This document shows positions 1 through 13,888 of a DNA stretch of 64,000 bases, one piece after another. The translations under genes were made by a program, and so were the position numbers. The notes beneath the pieces were generated by a model, which saw nothing but the letters and a program-made list of their open reading frames with translations, made no database searches and was not told the DNA's origin. How positions within the stretch are numbered: the first letter of the stretch is position 1; each line of letters begins with the position of its first letter. The stretch is taken from contig WARS01000011.1 of the NCBI GenBank assembly GCA_008933995.1, positions 10,817,516 through 10,881,515 on the forward strand. Direction: 5' to 3'. The stretch comes from Datnioides undecimradiatus (taxonomy: Eukaryota; Chordata; Actinopteri; Lobotiformes; Datnioididae).

Positions 1-69
1 GCATCATTGCTAAAAATCAGATAATACAATATGTACTGATGCTACAATAGATCACTCAGAAATGTTCAT

Positions 70-401
70 TTATTTTGCTGGTTGTCTTCTGTACTTGATC
101 ACACTTTTGAATGCAGGACCTTTAATGTAAGTAAAGGAAGTAAACACTTCTTCCACCATAAACTGTGTTAAAATGTCAATGAAACATGAAGGAATCAGGT
201 TAGTGAGTAATCTAGTTTGTGATTTTTCATATTGTTTCTTGATTTCTTGTGTGATTCCTCTCTTTATAGCTTTCCACAGACGAAACACGTGATTTGGCAT
301 CAAGTGTACTGAAGCCATAAAGCCCGAGAGGGTGTTTGTCGCTGCATTTATGGGAATTTCAGTAATGCTGACAGCATGAAGTGCAGCCAAGGCAGCAATG
401 T
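70..401 (-). CDS. Possible terminal coding exon of an unrecognised gene
   Basis: A minus-strand open frame of about 110 codons ends in TAA at 72-70. The terminal residues are basic (IKYRRQPAK), and an AATAAA-like hexamer overlaps the stop. Upstream the frame is closed by an in-frame TAA directly before a possible AG acceptor at 402-403, so it would have to be a spliced last exon and not a complete gene. There is no ATG at the 5' edge; the frame continues through residues DIAALAALHAV. The polypyrimidine tract before the AG is weak. I do not recognise the protein: it has no obvious membrane segment and has an amphipathic, lysine-rich middle (WKAIKRGITQEIKKQYEK). It could also be a decayed pseudogene or a chance frame. 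Confidence 0.3.
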
Positions 402-3400
402 CTTATACCTGATCTCAGTAAAAATGCACTCTTGGGTACTTTACTTTTTTATTACACTTGAATGATTAGGAATGTCAGCTTGACGTGATCCAGCAAAGGC
501 TTAACTTCACAATCTCTCAATCTCAGACCAGACACTCTCTGACTATTACACTCCTTAGTTATGGTTATGGACATTAGTAGTTCAAGTCTTTTATGAGGAC
601 AGAGGACATTGTGAGTTCACATTATTTTATATAAGCCAGAAAGAAAATGACACCCTGCTTTAGCTCTAGACTTTTGCATATGATTTTCCAGGCAGAGAGC
701 GAAGATGGACAAGAAGGATGGAAGACAGATGTGCAATATTCATATTATTAGCATGCCTGACATTCAAATGTATGCAGGTTTCTGTTTCCCAGGAGTACTA
801 GTGCACTCAGCCACTACAGCACTTCACTATACTTTGTGCCTCTAATGATATATTGTATAAAAGAATGGAAAATATACAAAATAGTAGTTTATCTGATGCT
901 TTGATTGCTTGTACGTTCACACAATCAGTCTCATTCAAAAGAACCTGATTTAAGTCTTAAATGAGTCATGGCTGTCTTTTTCTCAATTTAGGTAGAATTT
1001 TTTATGTTAATACATCTAGTAAAAAGACTCTGATCGTAAGTATAACTCAATCTATCATAAAACAATCTATGACACAAAAAATGGTGCATATTTAAAGATG
1101 ACATCATTCATGAGTCAACAGTCTGGCTGACTATTTTATAATCGATTATATCAATTATATTGTTGAAGTCCTTTTTTTGGTCAACATTTGATTCCAAACT
1201 TTGCAGACTTTTTGCTTTTCTATGTTTCATTTTAATCTAAATGGAATATCTTATAGTTTTTGACTGCTGGCCAGACAAAATAGTCAACTGTGGCAGACAT
1301 GTTTTACTATTTCATACACAACAGGATTAATTAAATAACTGAGAAAATAATCACTAGTTGCAGCCCTTGTATGTATTAAAAAAGAGGACATTTTTATAAA
1401 TATAAAGACATGAATAAATTATGGGGTGGAAATACATAATTTAGTGAAGTTACATTCTCCAGTGTTAAGACTTCAAAATCTTCTCAACTTGGTTGAATTG
1501 CATTGGTGTTTCATCACAAACCTCATGTTTTAAGTCATTCTCCAACCAATAATGAACTTATAACTATCCAACCCTCAGCTGACAGCGCTGGGAAAGTCAT
1601 GGGAATTATCCACCATTAGGAAGATCCCCAGAGAAGATTTAAAACTAGTAGTTCTTTAGCTGCTGCAGCCGGGCCATCAACAAGCATTCCCATGAAGCAA
1701 CAGCAGCATCAACACAACTTTCATGACTGTGATTTCCACTCGGAGGTTGAGGCACCTGGGAAAATGCTGTGCGTCGTTTAACAGCAGCTTAATTCTGGCC
1801 ACATGGTTTATTCATGTGGCGACCACTGATATCACGACTCTCATAAATCACGCAGTGCAGCATGCTGGACGTTCACGCGCTCAGGCAGGGCTCACTAATC
1901 TCAACACCATCTTTCATCTGAATAACCTTGCCTTACCGCAGGGCAGGCCAACACCAGACACAGCCCATTGGAGGGAGGCTCTCCTCATACTTTTATTCTT
2001 TCCACTCTGGGCACAAAGACTTTCTGCAGCCTGTCAGAGCAGACAAACACTGTCCTGTGCGCTCCCAGGCAGGAGTCTGCCCACTCTCAACCACAGGCAA
2101 TAATGAGAAATTGCTTCATGGACATCAGAAGAACTAATCTAGTCTAACGTAATGTTAGCTTTATGAATGTAGAATCAGACACACAAGGGAGAGGAGCAGC
2201 AGAGCTGGTCGAGCCATCTGTTCAGAAGTGGTTCAAAGAAAGAGCAGAAAATCTGAAACTAATGTGAGTAAACATGATCATCAAATATAGATAATAGAAC
2301 AGAGCATATAGCAACCTCGCCCTCATTTTTCATATGTTTTTTTCTTCTGTCCAACATTATCACATGTTTTTGTAATTAAATGGGTTTGAGCTATTATCCA
2401 CAAAACAGGCACAAAATCTACAGTCATAAACATGTCACCAATTACCAGCTTTAGGCCTACATATTCCTTAACAAAACTAATTAGTGAAACAACACCACTT
2501 AATGAACCAAAATAACAATGTGCCTGATGTCACATTGCTCTGCCTGCTGCTTAGAATAGTCACTATGTCTCACCCCATGCTTCTAACAACAAACCCTAGG
2601 CGTTACAAAGACAGTCAAATGCGTTGCAATGCCCTCTGCGCAACGTCTGTCCTCTCTCCACGGCCTGGCTCTGGCCTCCTGCTGCCTCCAGGAGGAAGCA
2701 CCAGTCAGGCTCCTCCTCACACCAGTAAGGCTCTCCTTCCCCATGCAGACAATTAGCCACCCTGTGACTGATTGCAAGTAATGAGAGCTGCTGGAGAACA
2801 GTTGGACATCTTACAACAAATTAATGTGTGAATATTAGCCCGGTGAACCTTCTGCTCTCTCCCACCAAGAGAACAAAAACTGTACTCTTATTACTCTGCA
2901 GCTCTGGTCAAGGCAGCAGAGCTGCACAACCATGCATACTAAGCAGCCGAAATGGTCATTTTATAAAGTTACAGCCTTTATAGAGAGAGGGCCAAACTCA
3001 AGTGGAGGTATGGTGTGGACAGAAAAACAAATGAAAAAAGGTAGAGGGAAGAAGGCACTGAGCAGGCAAGTAGGGACGCTAGCTGAGCAGCTCGCCATGA
3101 AATGCTGAAACAACAGCACGGCTGCCAGGGCAATTTTACACCCCAATAGTTTCACACCTCAGCCAGCAACCCCTTCCAACTCTGAACCTTGTGTCTTCTT
3201 TGTGTCTTCATTTATTTTGTGTCAGTGTCCAAGATGTGAGAAGCCAAGCAGTGAGAAACTCGTCCCAAATGTCGCAGGGTAAGCGGTGTGTGAAGCAGAC
3301 AGGGGGAGCGAGGAAGAGAAAAGCCACTGCGCCTGGGTGCACCTTGCTTTCTGTGCAGACAGTCCTCTGAGATCTCATTGGAGGGTCGATTTTTTTTGAT

Positions 3401-5011
3401 TTTTTGAGAGTACTGAACGTTGCATTAGTCTTATACTGAGGAAAACAAATAACACACAATTGTATAGTGATCACAGCATGTACTGCAGTGGCAGAAGCAT
3501 TCAAGACCCCTGACTACACAAAGTATTAATTTCTTAACGTAAAAACACTACATTACAAGTAAAAGTCCAGCATTCAAAATCCAACTCAAGTTAAAGTTTA
3601 AAAGTACGATTAGCAAAATGTACTATAAAGTATCAAAGTAAAATTACTGGTTCTGCAGCAAATTTAAATATAATAATTCAGGACCCTCTTGAGGGTCACT
3701 ACTGTGCAGGGTCATCATAAGATTAATATATTATATAATATTAATATATATATATAATATAAATATACATTTTGGGGGAAATTTTTCCCAATCTTTAATT
3801 TATTGTGAAATATTAGACCTGAGTAGTTATTAAAAATGAAACCATGTCAAAAGTTTGGTGAAGAGAAATAGAAAACAACTTGTGGTATAACACTGGTGTC
3901 ACCACAGAGTTACATAAAGAATGTTTAATATATTGAAATATATTATTTAATATCTGTTTAAGAAAGCAGGCTTCAGGGTACTTTTGCATAGTCATTTTGA
4001 TTAAAAATCAGTGCACAATACACAAGGAAATGGTTCAGTATGCCAGCCGCCATAGTGGTAATCTGCAAATTCTCGCCTCCTTAATGCAGTATTGGTTTCA
4101 AAAATCCCATATCAGCTCTAATGTTAACCATCAATGATTTGTGGGGCAAACTCTGCTGTTAATTCACAGAAGACACTGTGGGATCTCTCAGAAGCACAAT
4201 CTGTGTATAAGTGGGATTCCTTTTCCAAAAATAACCATTAAGAATGAAATATTAACTCTTCATTTTCGACTAAAAGCTATATCTCCCACAGCCCTCTCTA
4301 GATCAATGGTTTACTCCCACTGCTAGTGTAGCACATTAACCTTCTGGATCACTAGTCAATGACTGAAAGAGAAATGACTTACCATCATGATTATTAAATC
4401 TGAAAATATGCTTCTGCTGCACGGTAAGTCTGGCCATCGTGCAACCAGGTGATCTCAATTTGGTGAAATGAGAGCTCCATCAGCCGGATTTGCATTAAAG
4501 ATGCATGCCCAATTTTTGCCACTGCGACCTTTTAAATGTCCTTGAATCCACTTGAGCAAAATACGCCTACTTAGACTGAATGCATTAAAAAAAATGAACA
4601 AAAGAGAGGAGAGCTTGTGTCGCTGCTCAGCCTGTAAGATGAATACACAGAGAAGACGCCTATTATCATCACTGACATGACAAACTTAAATGAAGCCAAA
4701 ATGTAACTCCAAATACATATACTTATATATCCAGTCAGAGGCATTAGGAATATGATTGTACAATAATTAGGATACAGAATATAATCACTGGGCAGAGGAA
4801 ACAATGCACTGAAATGTATTCGACATAAATCATGTGCCTAATTAGAGGTTCACTGAGTTAAAACTCATCTTGTGTCTCTATTTCCTCTGTCGTGTATAAT
4901 AATTGTGTCATATATCACAACAGAGTAAATATCACCCAGCAAACCAGCACACAAAATAAAAAAATGTATGCAATCAAACTTGCAGCAGAATTATTAGCAT
5001 ACAATGCTAAA

Positions 5012-5035
5012 TGTGTGTGTGTGTGTGTGTGTGTA
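5012..5035. repeat. (GT)n microsatellite
   Basis: Uninterrupted GT dinucleotide run of about 12 copies. Confidence 0.95.
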
Positions 5036-5384
5036 TACACATACATAAACACGCAATATGTGAAAATAATGACATCTGTCATGTCAAGCAGTTCTGCCTT
5101 GCTTTCTAGTCATAATTTGAAAGGGGTAGCAAAAAGACATACATGTAACATGCTAGTGCTTCGGGTTGCAGCTCTTTCTGCCCTTTCAACCTACAAAGTC
5201 TGGTGCTGTATATAAAAGTACTCAAAAAAAAAAATAAAAAATACAGCCTCTCTTCCATTATTCTGTCAGGCAGGACTGCCTGACGCTGGTGCTGGGGGTG
5301 CCAAGTATTTGTGCCCTGACCTTCTGCTCTCTGGACAGGTCTGAGTGCGAAAGCATCGCCTGTGAGGGGCCAAAGGAGATGGGA

Positions 5385-5520
5385 CACTCGGCTGGCTGTG
5401 TGTATTATTCATGAGTCGCCCCTGTCGAGTGGGCAGTTATTCAGCATCCAAATCCCAGATGTGGTTCAATCTGTGCTCCATTCACTGTCCTGACTGCTGG
5501 CCATTGATCACAAGCAAGGT
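5385..5520. promoter_or_regulatory. Candidate conserved non-coding block
   Basis: Sequence of balanced composition inside AT-rich surroundings, with no usable frame. It contains homeodomain-like and forkhead-like words (attattcatgag, ccattgatcac). This is a judgement from composition only. Confidence 0.2.
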
Positions 5521-5859
5521 ACGTGGGTGCTGAATAAGCGCAGGGGCTTTATGTTATAGGGCTCAAAGCGCCTCACTGATAGCACAAAGATCCATCACTA
5601 GACTTTGGAAACAGGCCAGAGTTTGCTTGCTGGAACTGATCGGACAGGCTGAGAGGAGATGCATCTGCAACATTTATTAAACAGGAGTAGGAACAGCATG
5701 TGGCTGAGATGTGGCAGTAATATGTTAAATGTCAGGTAATCATGCAATGTATGAGAGAGGAGTGTATGCAAGTAAGCATCTCTGTTTCTGAATCAAATTC
5801 CACTTCCACGGAAATCAGCTGCACTATGATTATAGTTATTCACTCAGATGTACAGTCTG

Positions 5860-5903
<44 letters not shown>
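5860..5903. repeat. Compound (CT)n(CA)n microsatellite
   Basis: About 8 CT units run directly into about 14 CA units. Confidence 0.95.
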
Positions 5904-5905
<2 letters not shown>

Positions 5906-7184
5906 AGAAACAGACAGGGAGAAAATACTATGACGAGGTCCTTCTCTGAAAGGTGCCACAGGCAAAGTATCACTCTCTAATAGGCATCACACTATTAATG
6001 GACAGTTGAGCACAGTGAATCATTTGTCCACTTTAATCATCAATCACATATAGGCAGCCAAATGTGGCATGACCACAACTCTTCCCCTGTCTGCATTTGT
6101 CAGGATGATGATCATCCATCATTGATCATTTTGCAGAATTACTGTCTATTATGAAATGTGAATAATAATTACCATGTCGGCTACCCCGCTGAGACATACA
6201 GGACTGACTGACTGCGGTACTTTGAAACACCTACGTAACAATCATGTGGGCCAAAGAGTTCATGTTCAGGTCAGTGTTTCTTCATAATTACATATTTTTC
6301 TGGGATCAGTAAACACATTCAGGCTTTTCCAAATTCATTTTCAATTTAAACCTCGCGCACAATTTTTCATTTAGTTAGAACATGTCATTTCTGATTATAT
6401 ATTGTTTGATAAAAACAAAGTGAGCTCGTTTTAACATGTCTGGGGCCACTGGATACTGCTGGGAAATGTTTGAGTGATGTTTTTTTGTGTTTGAAACATT
6501 TCCTGAGACTCTCATAAAATAAATAACATCGATTTTAACATATTTCCAACATATTAACATTTTACCTTTAGTACCCATCAGTGCCTTTTTGATGCCTTCA
6601 AATTAACATTAAATATTAAATTTCAGGATGTTTCTGACAGGACCATGTATTCAATTCTGCTCAAAAATCCCCTCAATAATCTTAGTTACCAAAAGAAAAG
6701 TTTAAACAAAATAAACAATGCTCATCGAGTATCTTTGGTTTTTCTATAAATCATTTTAAAACTCCACAGTAATTAGTAATAAAAGCCAGTAGAACTCAAC
6801 TGCAAATGTAAAGCAGTGAGTGAACTGTGCATAACAAGCATATGCGTGAGATGGAGGGTAGATTTTTGCTGTCTAAGGCATAATGATGAATAATAGCCTT
6901 ATCAACAAAGCACAACACATCCCAACACGCCAGGATCTTATCACTGCTCATTTCCTCAGCTCATGTATTTCCTGTATCTCCGGTGGAAAATGTGTCGTGT
7001 GGTTCCCTGCACTGTAACTGACAGCCTTGTCATGTCAAAAGACTCAGGCTTTATGGCAGCGGTCCTTGCACAAGGCAAGAAAGAAAAAAGTGGCAGGTGT
7101 AAGCAGATGCATCAGCAGTATTTGCAAAAAGTCACAAGATTCCCACAAGGGACATGCTTGTCATTAAAACAAACAAGAAAAGAA

Positions 7185-7480
7185 CTGATGAGTGCATTAA
7201 TCAGAGCGCGGCCAAGCATCGATGGTGAGCTGTAGTCTGTGGCGTTCCTCCCCAGGAGCCGTTGCACCTGAGGGAGGGGGGATTATCGCTGCTCCACGCT
7301 GGAGCTCCTGTATCTGAAATCTGCCTGAGCTCATCGTTTCTGCTCCTCGCTAAGAGGCTGTGGCTGGATATCAGGCTCAGGAAATCTATTCCCCTGCAGA
7401 GCATTGGCTGACCGACATCAATGCCGTGCATTGTCGAATTATTAATTAAATGCATGCGAGCATAATCAGATGCAGACATG
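7185..7480. promoter_or_regulatory. Candidate conserved enhancer-like block
   Basis: About 300 bp that stand out from the AT-rich background. A GC-balanced left half holds an E-box-like CACCTG, and the right half is dense in homeodomain and POU-like words (attattaattaaatgcatgcg, cataatcagatg). No coding potential is evident. Teleost developmental enhancers often look like this, but without a cross-species alignment the call is inference. Confidence 0.3.
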
Positions 7481-8639
7481 GTGAGACCTTTGGGACAGCT
7501 AACATGGAACTGAAGCTGAATCTAAATTGCAGATTTCTTCTTATTTTTCAATGCCAACTACCGTTTCTGTTTTAGGAGCAAAATCTTGCGGCTTTAAAAA
7601 TTTAGCATCACTTTGCACTTATTTAACTTTGTGGTGATGCAAAACATGCACGACCACGACTTTGCCGTACAGTCCAGACTCACAGAAAAAGCAAATGCAT
7701 AACAAAATGCACTTAAAGAAGCCCATGTCTATGTGTTACAGTCAAATAATACAGTACAGGCTGCGGCATAAAGGTGTTTACATAGACAAGTAAGAGATAA
7801 GATGTGGATGTATATTGTATTATGTTGTGTTTTCATTCCCTCTCCACAGACGTGAAAAATGTAAATGCCACAGCTTTCAAAAGTAAAGCAAAGTTCAGGT
7901 CCTGCCTCCATATATTTCATTAAGTTTTGTTAATGTAGTTGCTATGGCTCCAGGGTATTTGCTCAATGCTCAATGCACTTTTGCTGAAATAATAAGACCT
8001 ATCAGTCAGCGCCAAGCAAAAACAGCTTAATTTGCAGAATAAAGGTCATTGGAGCTGTAACTTTTGAGGGGCCTTGACAGAGAACAGTGTTCAAAACAAC
8101 AAACTCTAGAAGAAACTCTGCCTTGAAATATTACAGTACACTAAAGTAGTTCTCAAACATGTATTTCTCCAAATCTGTGTCAAGTTTATAACACTGAGCT
8201 GACTCTTGTGATTTGCCCTTGTGAACTGGAACCCAACACACTCATTATGCTACAGCACACTGCATGTGCTGCACATCCAGATATGCTGCTGGAGCCTGTT
8301 CGCACTGCCAACAACACGTCTGGCCTGAGGGGAAAACTCTTTCTCAGCATATGCGCTGATGAGTGTTTCCAAATCTTTTAATTCACATGTGATTAAGAGA
8401 TTATTGAGCTTGCATGGGTCCAAACCAGTGGCTGATCAAGTGTTAATTGCATTTATTGAATAATTAAAGAATGAATTAGTGTCCTCTAAATCAAACAGAA
8501 AACCAAATTGTACTCACACACTAATCTAATATATTCTTTCATTATGTCTAATCTACATTGTGAATTGCTATTACTATGTAAAATCAAATTCCTGCCATGA
8601 AAAGCAATTTCTCCCCGTTTGCCAATAGGATGTGTCCTT

Positions 8640-8715
8640 GTGAAGAGAGTAAGCTGTCAGCCTTCCACAGCCACACTCTTTCATTAATCAGCACTAATTA
8701 AACGTATTGATTGAA
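8640..8715. promoter_or_regulatory. Candidate conserved non-coding block
   Basis: Short block with clustered TAAT cores (cattaatcagcactaattaa) and no coding frame. Composition-based guess only. Confidence 0.2.
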
Positions 8716-10217
8716 CCAAACATCAGGATTTCCAGTTGAAAGGGTTTACTAGACTGTAAAGTGCACGCACAAAAAAAAAAAAAACAAAAACGCAAATGCA
8801 CAAGCCACTCATGTGCCCTTGAGGGATCCGCCGCTTTGGAGGAGCTCAGAAAATGAGACAAAGATGCGCCTGCTCACTTCTTATAAAATAATGTCAGAAT
8901 TCACGGCATAGTTGAGGCAAATGTCGTCCTTGGCTCTTCTGTGAGCTGAAGTCACTGAAGCTGAACTGAGTATCAATTTGTTTTCTGGCAGCATGACCTC
9001 TCATCGCTGGGAAAAAGTTGTACAAAACGCAGCTTGAACCGACCCTAAGGCTGGAGGACCACCAGATGGCTTACAACAACAACCTACACATCACAAGTTT
9101 AAATGAATGGCTAAATGTGAGGTACCAATAACTCTGAAGCTCTCTGAATATTTTATAGTTCTTCAACATGCATGTCATCTGCACATAGACTTAAACAGCC
9201 GTATGTGAGTCCAATAAACAACAATTCCTGTTTGACCAGATAAATATACTGCAAATGCAGATAAACATTTTTTTAAATGATTTTATAGTTATAAATGTTC
9301 AGAACTGTTTGCATTACATACACAGTAAGAGACCACATATTTCAGATTTTGAATTTTTCTAAGAAACTGAAGGACTAAACAAATGATCACTGAAATGAAA
9401 TAAATGTTTTTAAAATCTGGGTTGGTAAAAAAAAATGCATTGTTAGAAAGCAGAAAATGGTTATTTATGTTTATGGAGTTTTGGAAGTACATAGTTACTG
9501 CTGGACAATGACAAAACACATTAAAAATGTTGTCAACTTGTTAGACAGCCTAAATTATAGCCACATTAATGTCCCATATAAAAGGAAATAAAAATGTAAG
9601 CAATGTTATGGTCCACCCTGGCTGTTTTTTATATTTTACGCACTCATAGACAACCACAACTGGCTTTGTTTGTTGCTTCAGTGAGTAAGTAATAATAGTT
9701 TGACTTTGAGATTGATCATCTAACTTCCTAATGCAAAGACAAACAATAATTGTAAGTTAAAGATGAGTTTGCATGATGTGAATTATTGATATATGTGCAT
9801 ATGGACATGCTGTGTTTGTGTAGTTATGAGGGAGAAGAGACTGTAGGATTAATTTGCAATTTACAGATTTACAGTCGGTAAAGATGGTAATGTGTAGCCA
9901 TCATATGCAGCCCCCCTCCCACACACACACAAAAATTTAAAAAATACAAAATATAATTGATTAATATAATAAAATAGGAAAAAAAACAAGAAAGTCTTCA
10001 TTTTAAAAACATGATATTAGCAAACACAACTGTCAGTCTTGGGGTCAGAACAAAACCTGCTTTGCTGTAGTGCCAAAGTATATTCTTGATAAATGACTTT
10101 ATAACAGATTGCTATAATGCAGGGTGTGGGTTTCAATGTATGCAGCTGCAAGAGGGGAAAACAACAGCAACAGTATCTACTGTAGGGCTCCGGTTGTTCC
10201 AGATGACAGAGTGTGTG

Positions 10218-10222
<5 letters not shown>

Positions 10223-10251
<29 letters not shown>
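10223..10251. repeat. (GT)n microsatellite
   Basis: About 14 GT units, preceded by an interrupted GT run from 10211. Confidence 0.95.
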
Positions 10252-11295
10252 CATATGCGTGAGTGTAAGTGCACGTGCACCTGCCACTGATTTGACAAAA
10301 GTCATTGATTCGACCAAAGCCTTCTTCTTGGTCTGTTTATTTTTCCACAAAGAAAATCAACAGCAGTAATGATTTCATTATTAAACCATGGTGCAGACCT
10401 GCTCATTGACTAATAGACTAATGCAAGTTTAATCAGCTGCTTTAGCTTGCACTCTGTTGTCATCTAGTGGCTCAAAAACGACATAACATGCAGACTTGTG
10501 ATGTTCAATCTAGACCGAATCGAAATGTTCATCACAGCTGCTGGATTCACTCCTCATCCTTGACTTTGAAGGACACCGAATCATCTCAAATCCTCATCGT
10601 GAAATTAATCTTGGACTGAGAAAGACAGTGTGACTTTGGAGTGTCACTTAAACCAATGTTAATGTCATGTGTAACATTTACTAGGAACCAAGGAATGAAA
10701 GATGATCATCAGATACAATCACCAATGAAAACTTATATTGAGGCACTTTAAAACAAACTGCTTATGCATCCTCTGACACACTCCAACATTATTAGCATTC
10801 AGTGCATTACAACAGGCTTTTAAATCACTGTGTCTTCAGACTAATAGTTTTCCTGGCAGAACATACAGGCTACAGCGCGAGGCATGTAAAAATAAAACAC
10901 AATACATGGCTGCAGTGGATTATAAAACTCTCCGGGATGATACAGCCCTTTTCTTTGGCACAGCCCGCACATTTCCATGGGATAGACTCGCCAATAGCCT
11001 AATTAAATAGAAAGCACAATTTGTCACATCAACCTGCAGCCAACAGCAGCGCTTTCCAAATGCCAGAAGACTGCACCCCAAGTTACCGCGGGCCGCTTCA
11101 ACAACACAAACAAAACAAAAATATGAGGAGGGGGGGAAAGCAATTTATCTCTTCTAACAAACATCTGCAAAGCTGTTTATTACCGCGGGTACTGTCGATG
11201 GTTGTTGACATGCCTGCTGCGGCATCATTTGCATCCTCAGCCGATTAAATCAAGACCCCGTTTTTTCGGTTTTCGGGAAAATGCATTTAACTCAC

Positions 11296-11545
11296 CCTTC
11301 GGGAGACTTGAGATTTAAAGTTATCGCCCTCTGCAAGATAATTTTCAGCGGGTCCACAGAGCAACACGGTCTTCCATCGTTGACAAAGCAAAGAAACTCA
11401 CAATTAGAGGCAGGTTCAGTGCGGGTAGTTTGAGGAGTTCAAGCCGGCATGTCTCAATATTCAAACACAGCGACGCGCACAAGTCAGGTGTTGAGAGAAG
11501 GACCGCCGCTGCTTCCTCCTTCTTCTCTCTCCTCTACTTCACTGG
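11296..11545 (-). other. Candidate untranslated first exon of a minus-strand gene
   Basis: On the minus strand this CpG-containing stretch ends at a near-perfect splice donor (AGG then gtgagt, boundary at 11296). It contains only very short ATG frames, for example one of 10 codons beginning MEDRVALWTR, so it would be a 5' untranslated exon. The upstream sequence is promoter-like. The gene it would belong to is not visible; the transcript would run toward base 1. The start of about 11545 is a guess from the promoter elements. Confidence 0.35.
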
Positions 11546-11690
11546 GTGAAGCGCGGCCCACTTTAAACTCTGGTGACGTCATGGGCGCTGATGCTGATGC
11601 TGCACCCACCTCCCCACCACCACCATCCTATCTCACACCCCCATTCCCATCACCTACACCTCTACTCCCAAGCACAAACAAGGTCTTCTC
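11546..11690 (-). promoter_or_regulatory. Candidate CRE-containing promoter
   Basis: A perfect palindromic CREB/ATF site TGACGTCA lies at 11574-11581, with a TTTAAA-type TATA-like word at 11561-11566 and CpG-rich sequence around it. Its place just upstream of a strong minus-strand splice donor suggests a minus-strand core promoter. Confidence 0.4.
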
Positions 11691-13224
11691 TTAAAGGTAA
11701 TATTCCTCTAACAACTTAGTGATATTACTTTTTATTACTTGGAAAGAAACAGGTACACAACCTGTTAACAACTGAAACAAACTGATAAGAGTCAAAAATC
11801 TAAAGACAGAGTTTCTTTTCTAACTGTGGAAAGTATTATCCGTCTGCTTGCCATATGTGGCAGCCACATTCAAAATTATATGAAGTGAAAGTGGGTAAAT
11901 TGCCTGGAACTGTGTAATTATTATAATTAGATCCTATATTTTTCTGCAAGGGTGAACACTTCACTTCTCATCTGAACCATGAAAAAACAAAAAGAAAGAT
12001 CAAGTCAGAGAATTTCACTCCAGTATTCAGATGATTGTTGAAGATCCACCTGCACTGAAATGTCCTCATCGGCCCATGACAGATTCATGCATTTGCGTAT
12101 CTGAGCAACGTTTCAGGCATCAGCAACCTCACACCTTGCAATCCTGAAACCCCCCCCACCGCCACTGACAAGGTTCCCCTTTTGCTTTTCCACATGGGAA
12201 AATTGCAAACATAGAAATGAATCTAGTCTCTTACAGTGGCATTAAACAGAGGTGTGTCTCTGAGTGGCAGGTCAGGGGCTGGTGAGTGGTAAATGGCTAT
12301 GGCTTCTATGTTTTTCAACAAATCTAATGAAAAAAGCAAAAACTACAATATGTGACTGACAAGTAATGTCTGCGTATCCAGTGTCTGATGTAGTAATATT
12401 GCAGAGCACCACTGTTGTCGAAAAACTATTAAAAACACATCAGTGAGCCTCAGAGTTCCTGCTTCATTACAATGATCGCAGGCAGGTTTGTTTTGAGTTC
12501 CACATACAGCACACTGCCTTCATGTTGTTAATACCCACTAAGGTACAAAATGTTCATTAATCTGCAGGTGAAAATAATCCCACACAAATGCATCATCAAC
12601 TGCTCTATCAGGAGTTAAGTTCTTTCAGAGGAATTATACATAGTGAAAAAATATAGTGTAACACTATTTTAAATTAAGTGTCAATGCAGAAAGTGTGAAC
12701 AGGATGACTGTGAAGTAAAAACTGACACAACAGGGAATGAAACATGTGTTGTCCGCCGCTTCGTTTATAAATGCTCACAATTTAATAACAGCACGTGTCC
12801 AGTTTGGCTCTCAGCACTCAGCACAGCAGATCTGTAGTCATCCACAGCACCAATCAACACCTCTGCAGCCACTCAAAACTCGTTATTGGCCTCAACAAAA
12901 CTCTGAAACTGAGACTGCTGAGCCACTCAGCTGTATCAGAATATGCTTTTAAAAAGTTTCACAGACCTATTATTTTCCAAACTCTGTTGCTTAGATGCTT
13001 GTCAGTGAGTATGTGCAAATGTCAAACACCCATAAAGCCTGAAATAACCATGTACATTTAATTCCAATTAGAACAGTGTGAGAACACAAAGTGGTATGTG
13101 AGATCAGTGGTGGAGGAACTATTAAAATCACGCTGTAAATATATGTCTAGTGCAGTACCAAGTCTGTTGTGTGTAATATCGTTAGACTAGTCTTTTTAAT
13201 GCAAACATGTGTAAGGAATATTTT

Positions 13225-13612
13225 AATGTGGTAGCCGTCGGTCAGTCTAAAGGCAAAGGCTCAAGGATAAAAAGGGTTAAAACGAGAAACCAGTCCATAA
13301 CAAAGCAAAATCAAATTAAACAAATACAATACAATCTATACAAAAAATAGATGCAGAAAACATGACAGAAAGCAAAGCACATTATAAAAAGACAAACTGA
13401 GAAACAAAGGAAATGACACAATAAATATACCAAGGAAGGCAAGGCCAAACAAGACACAGGTGGAAATGATGAACAACCCAGACAGAGGTGACAAGTGAAA
13501 GAATGAAAACAGGTGGGGAAAAGGGACAGGAAGTGAGTAAACAGACACATTTAAAAAAACTCTACAAAATAAAACAGGAAATAACCAAGCAAAAAATCAA
13601 AACCATGACAGT
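13225..13612. mobile_element. Probable degenerate transposon fragment
   Basis: A block of about 390 bp, strongly A-rich on the plus strand, with an ordered series of words (acacaggtgg, aacaggtgggg, gggacaggaagtgag, aaccatgacagt) of a kind I associate with dispersed fish retroelements. No open reading frame of a transposase or reverse transcriptase survives. The family is not identified; a repeat-library search would settle it. Confidence 0.35.
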
Positions 13613-13833
13613 AACCACGAGATGATTCACTCTTCTGCATGAAAGATGACTGAAACCATCATTTATCACAATAACTGTCATTTCATTTTCTAATAATCTA
13701 CTAATTCATCCAGTGAGTTGTTTCAGTAATTTTATATATTGTTGGATAGTAACATTTCAAATGATACATCCTACTTGTGCAGTTCAACATGCCCCTAAAC
13801 CAAACCCGCAGTATTCCCAGGGGTGTACCCTGC

Positions 13834-13834
<1 letters not shown>

Positions 13835-13885
<51 letters not shown>
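13835..13885. repeat. (GT)n microsatellite
   Basis: About 25 uninterrupted GT units, the longest dinucleotide run in the window. Confidence 0.95.

Positions 13886-13888
<3 letters not shown>

Larger units (their letters stand above)
402..11295. other. Gene-poor stretch, no recognisable exon
   Basis: AT-rich single-copy sequence. Six-frame translation shows only short frames without family resemblance or paired splice sites. It holds CT/CA and GT microsatellites and a few blocks of higher complexity listed separately. It may be intergenic, or introns of a minus-strand gene that starts near 11.5 kb. Confidence 0.6.
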
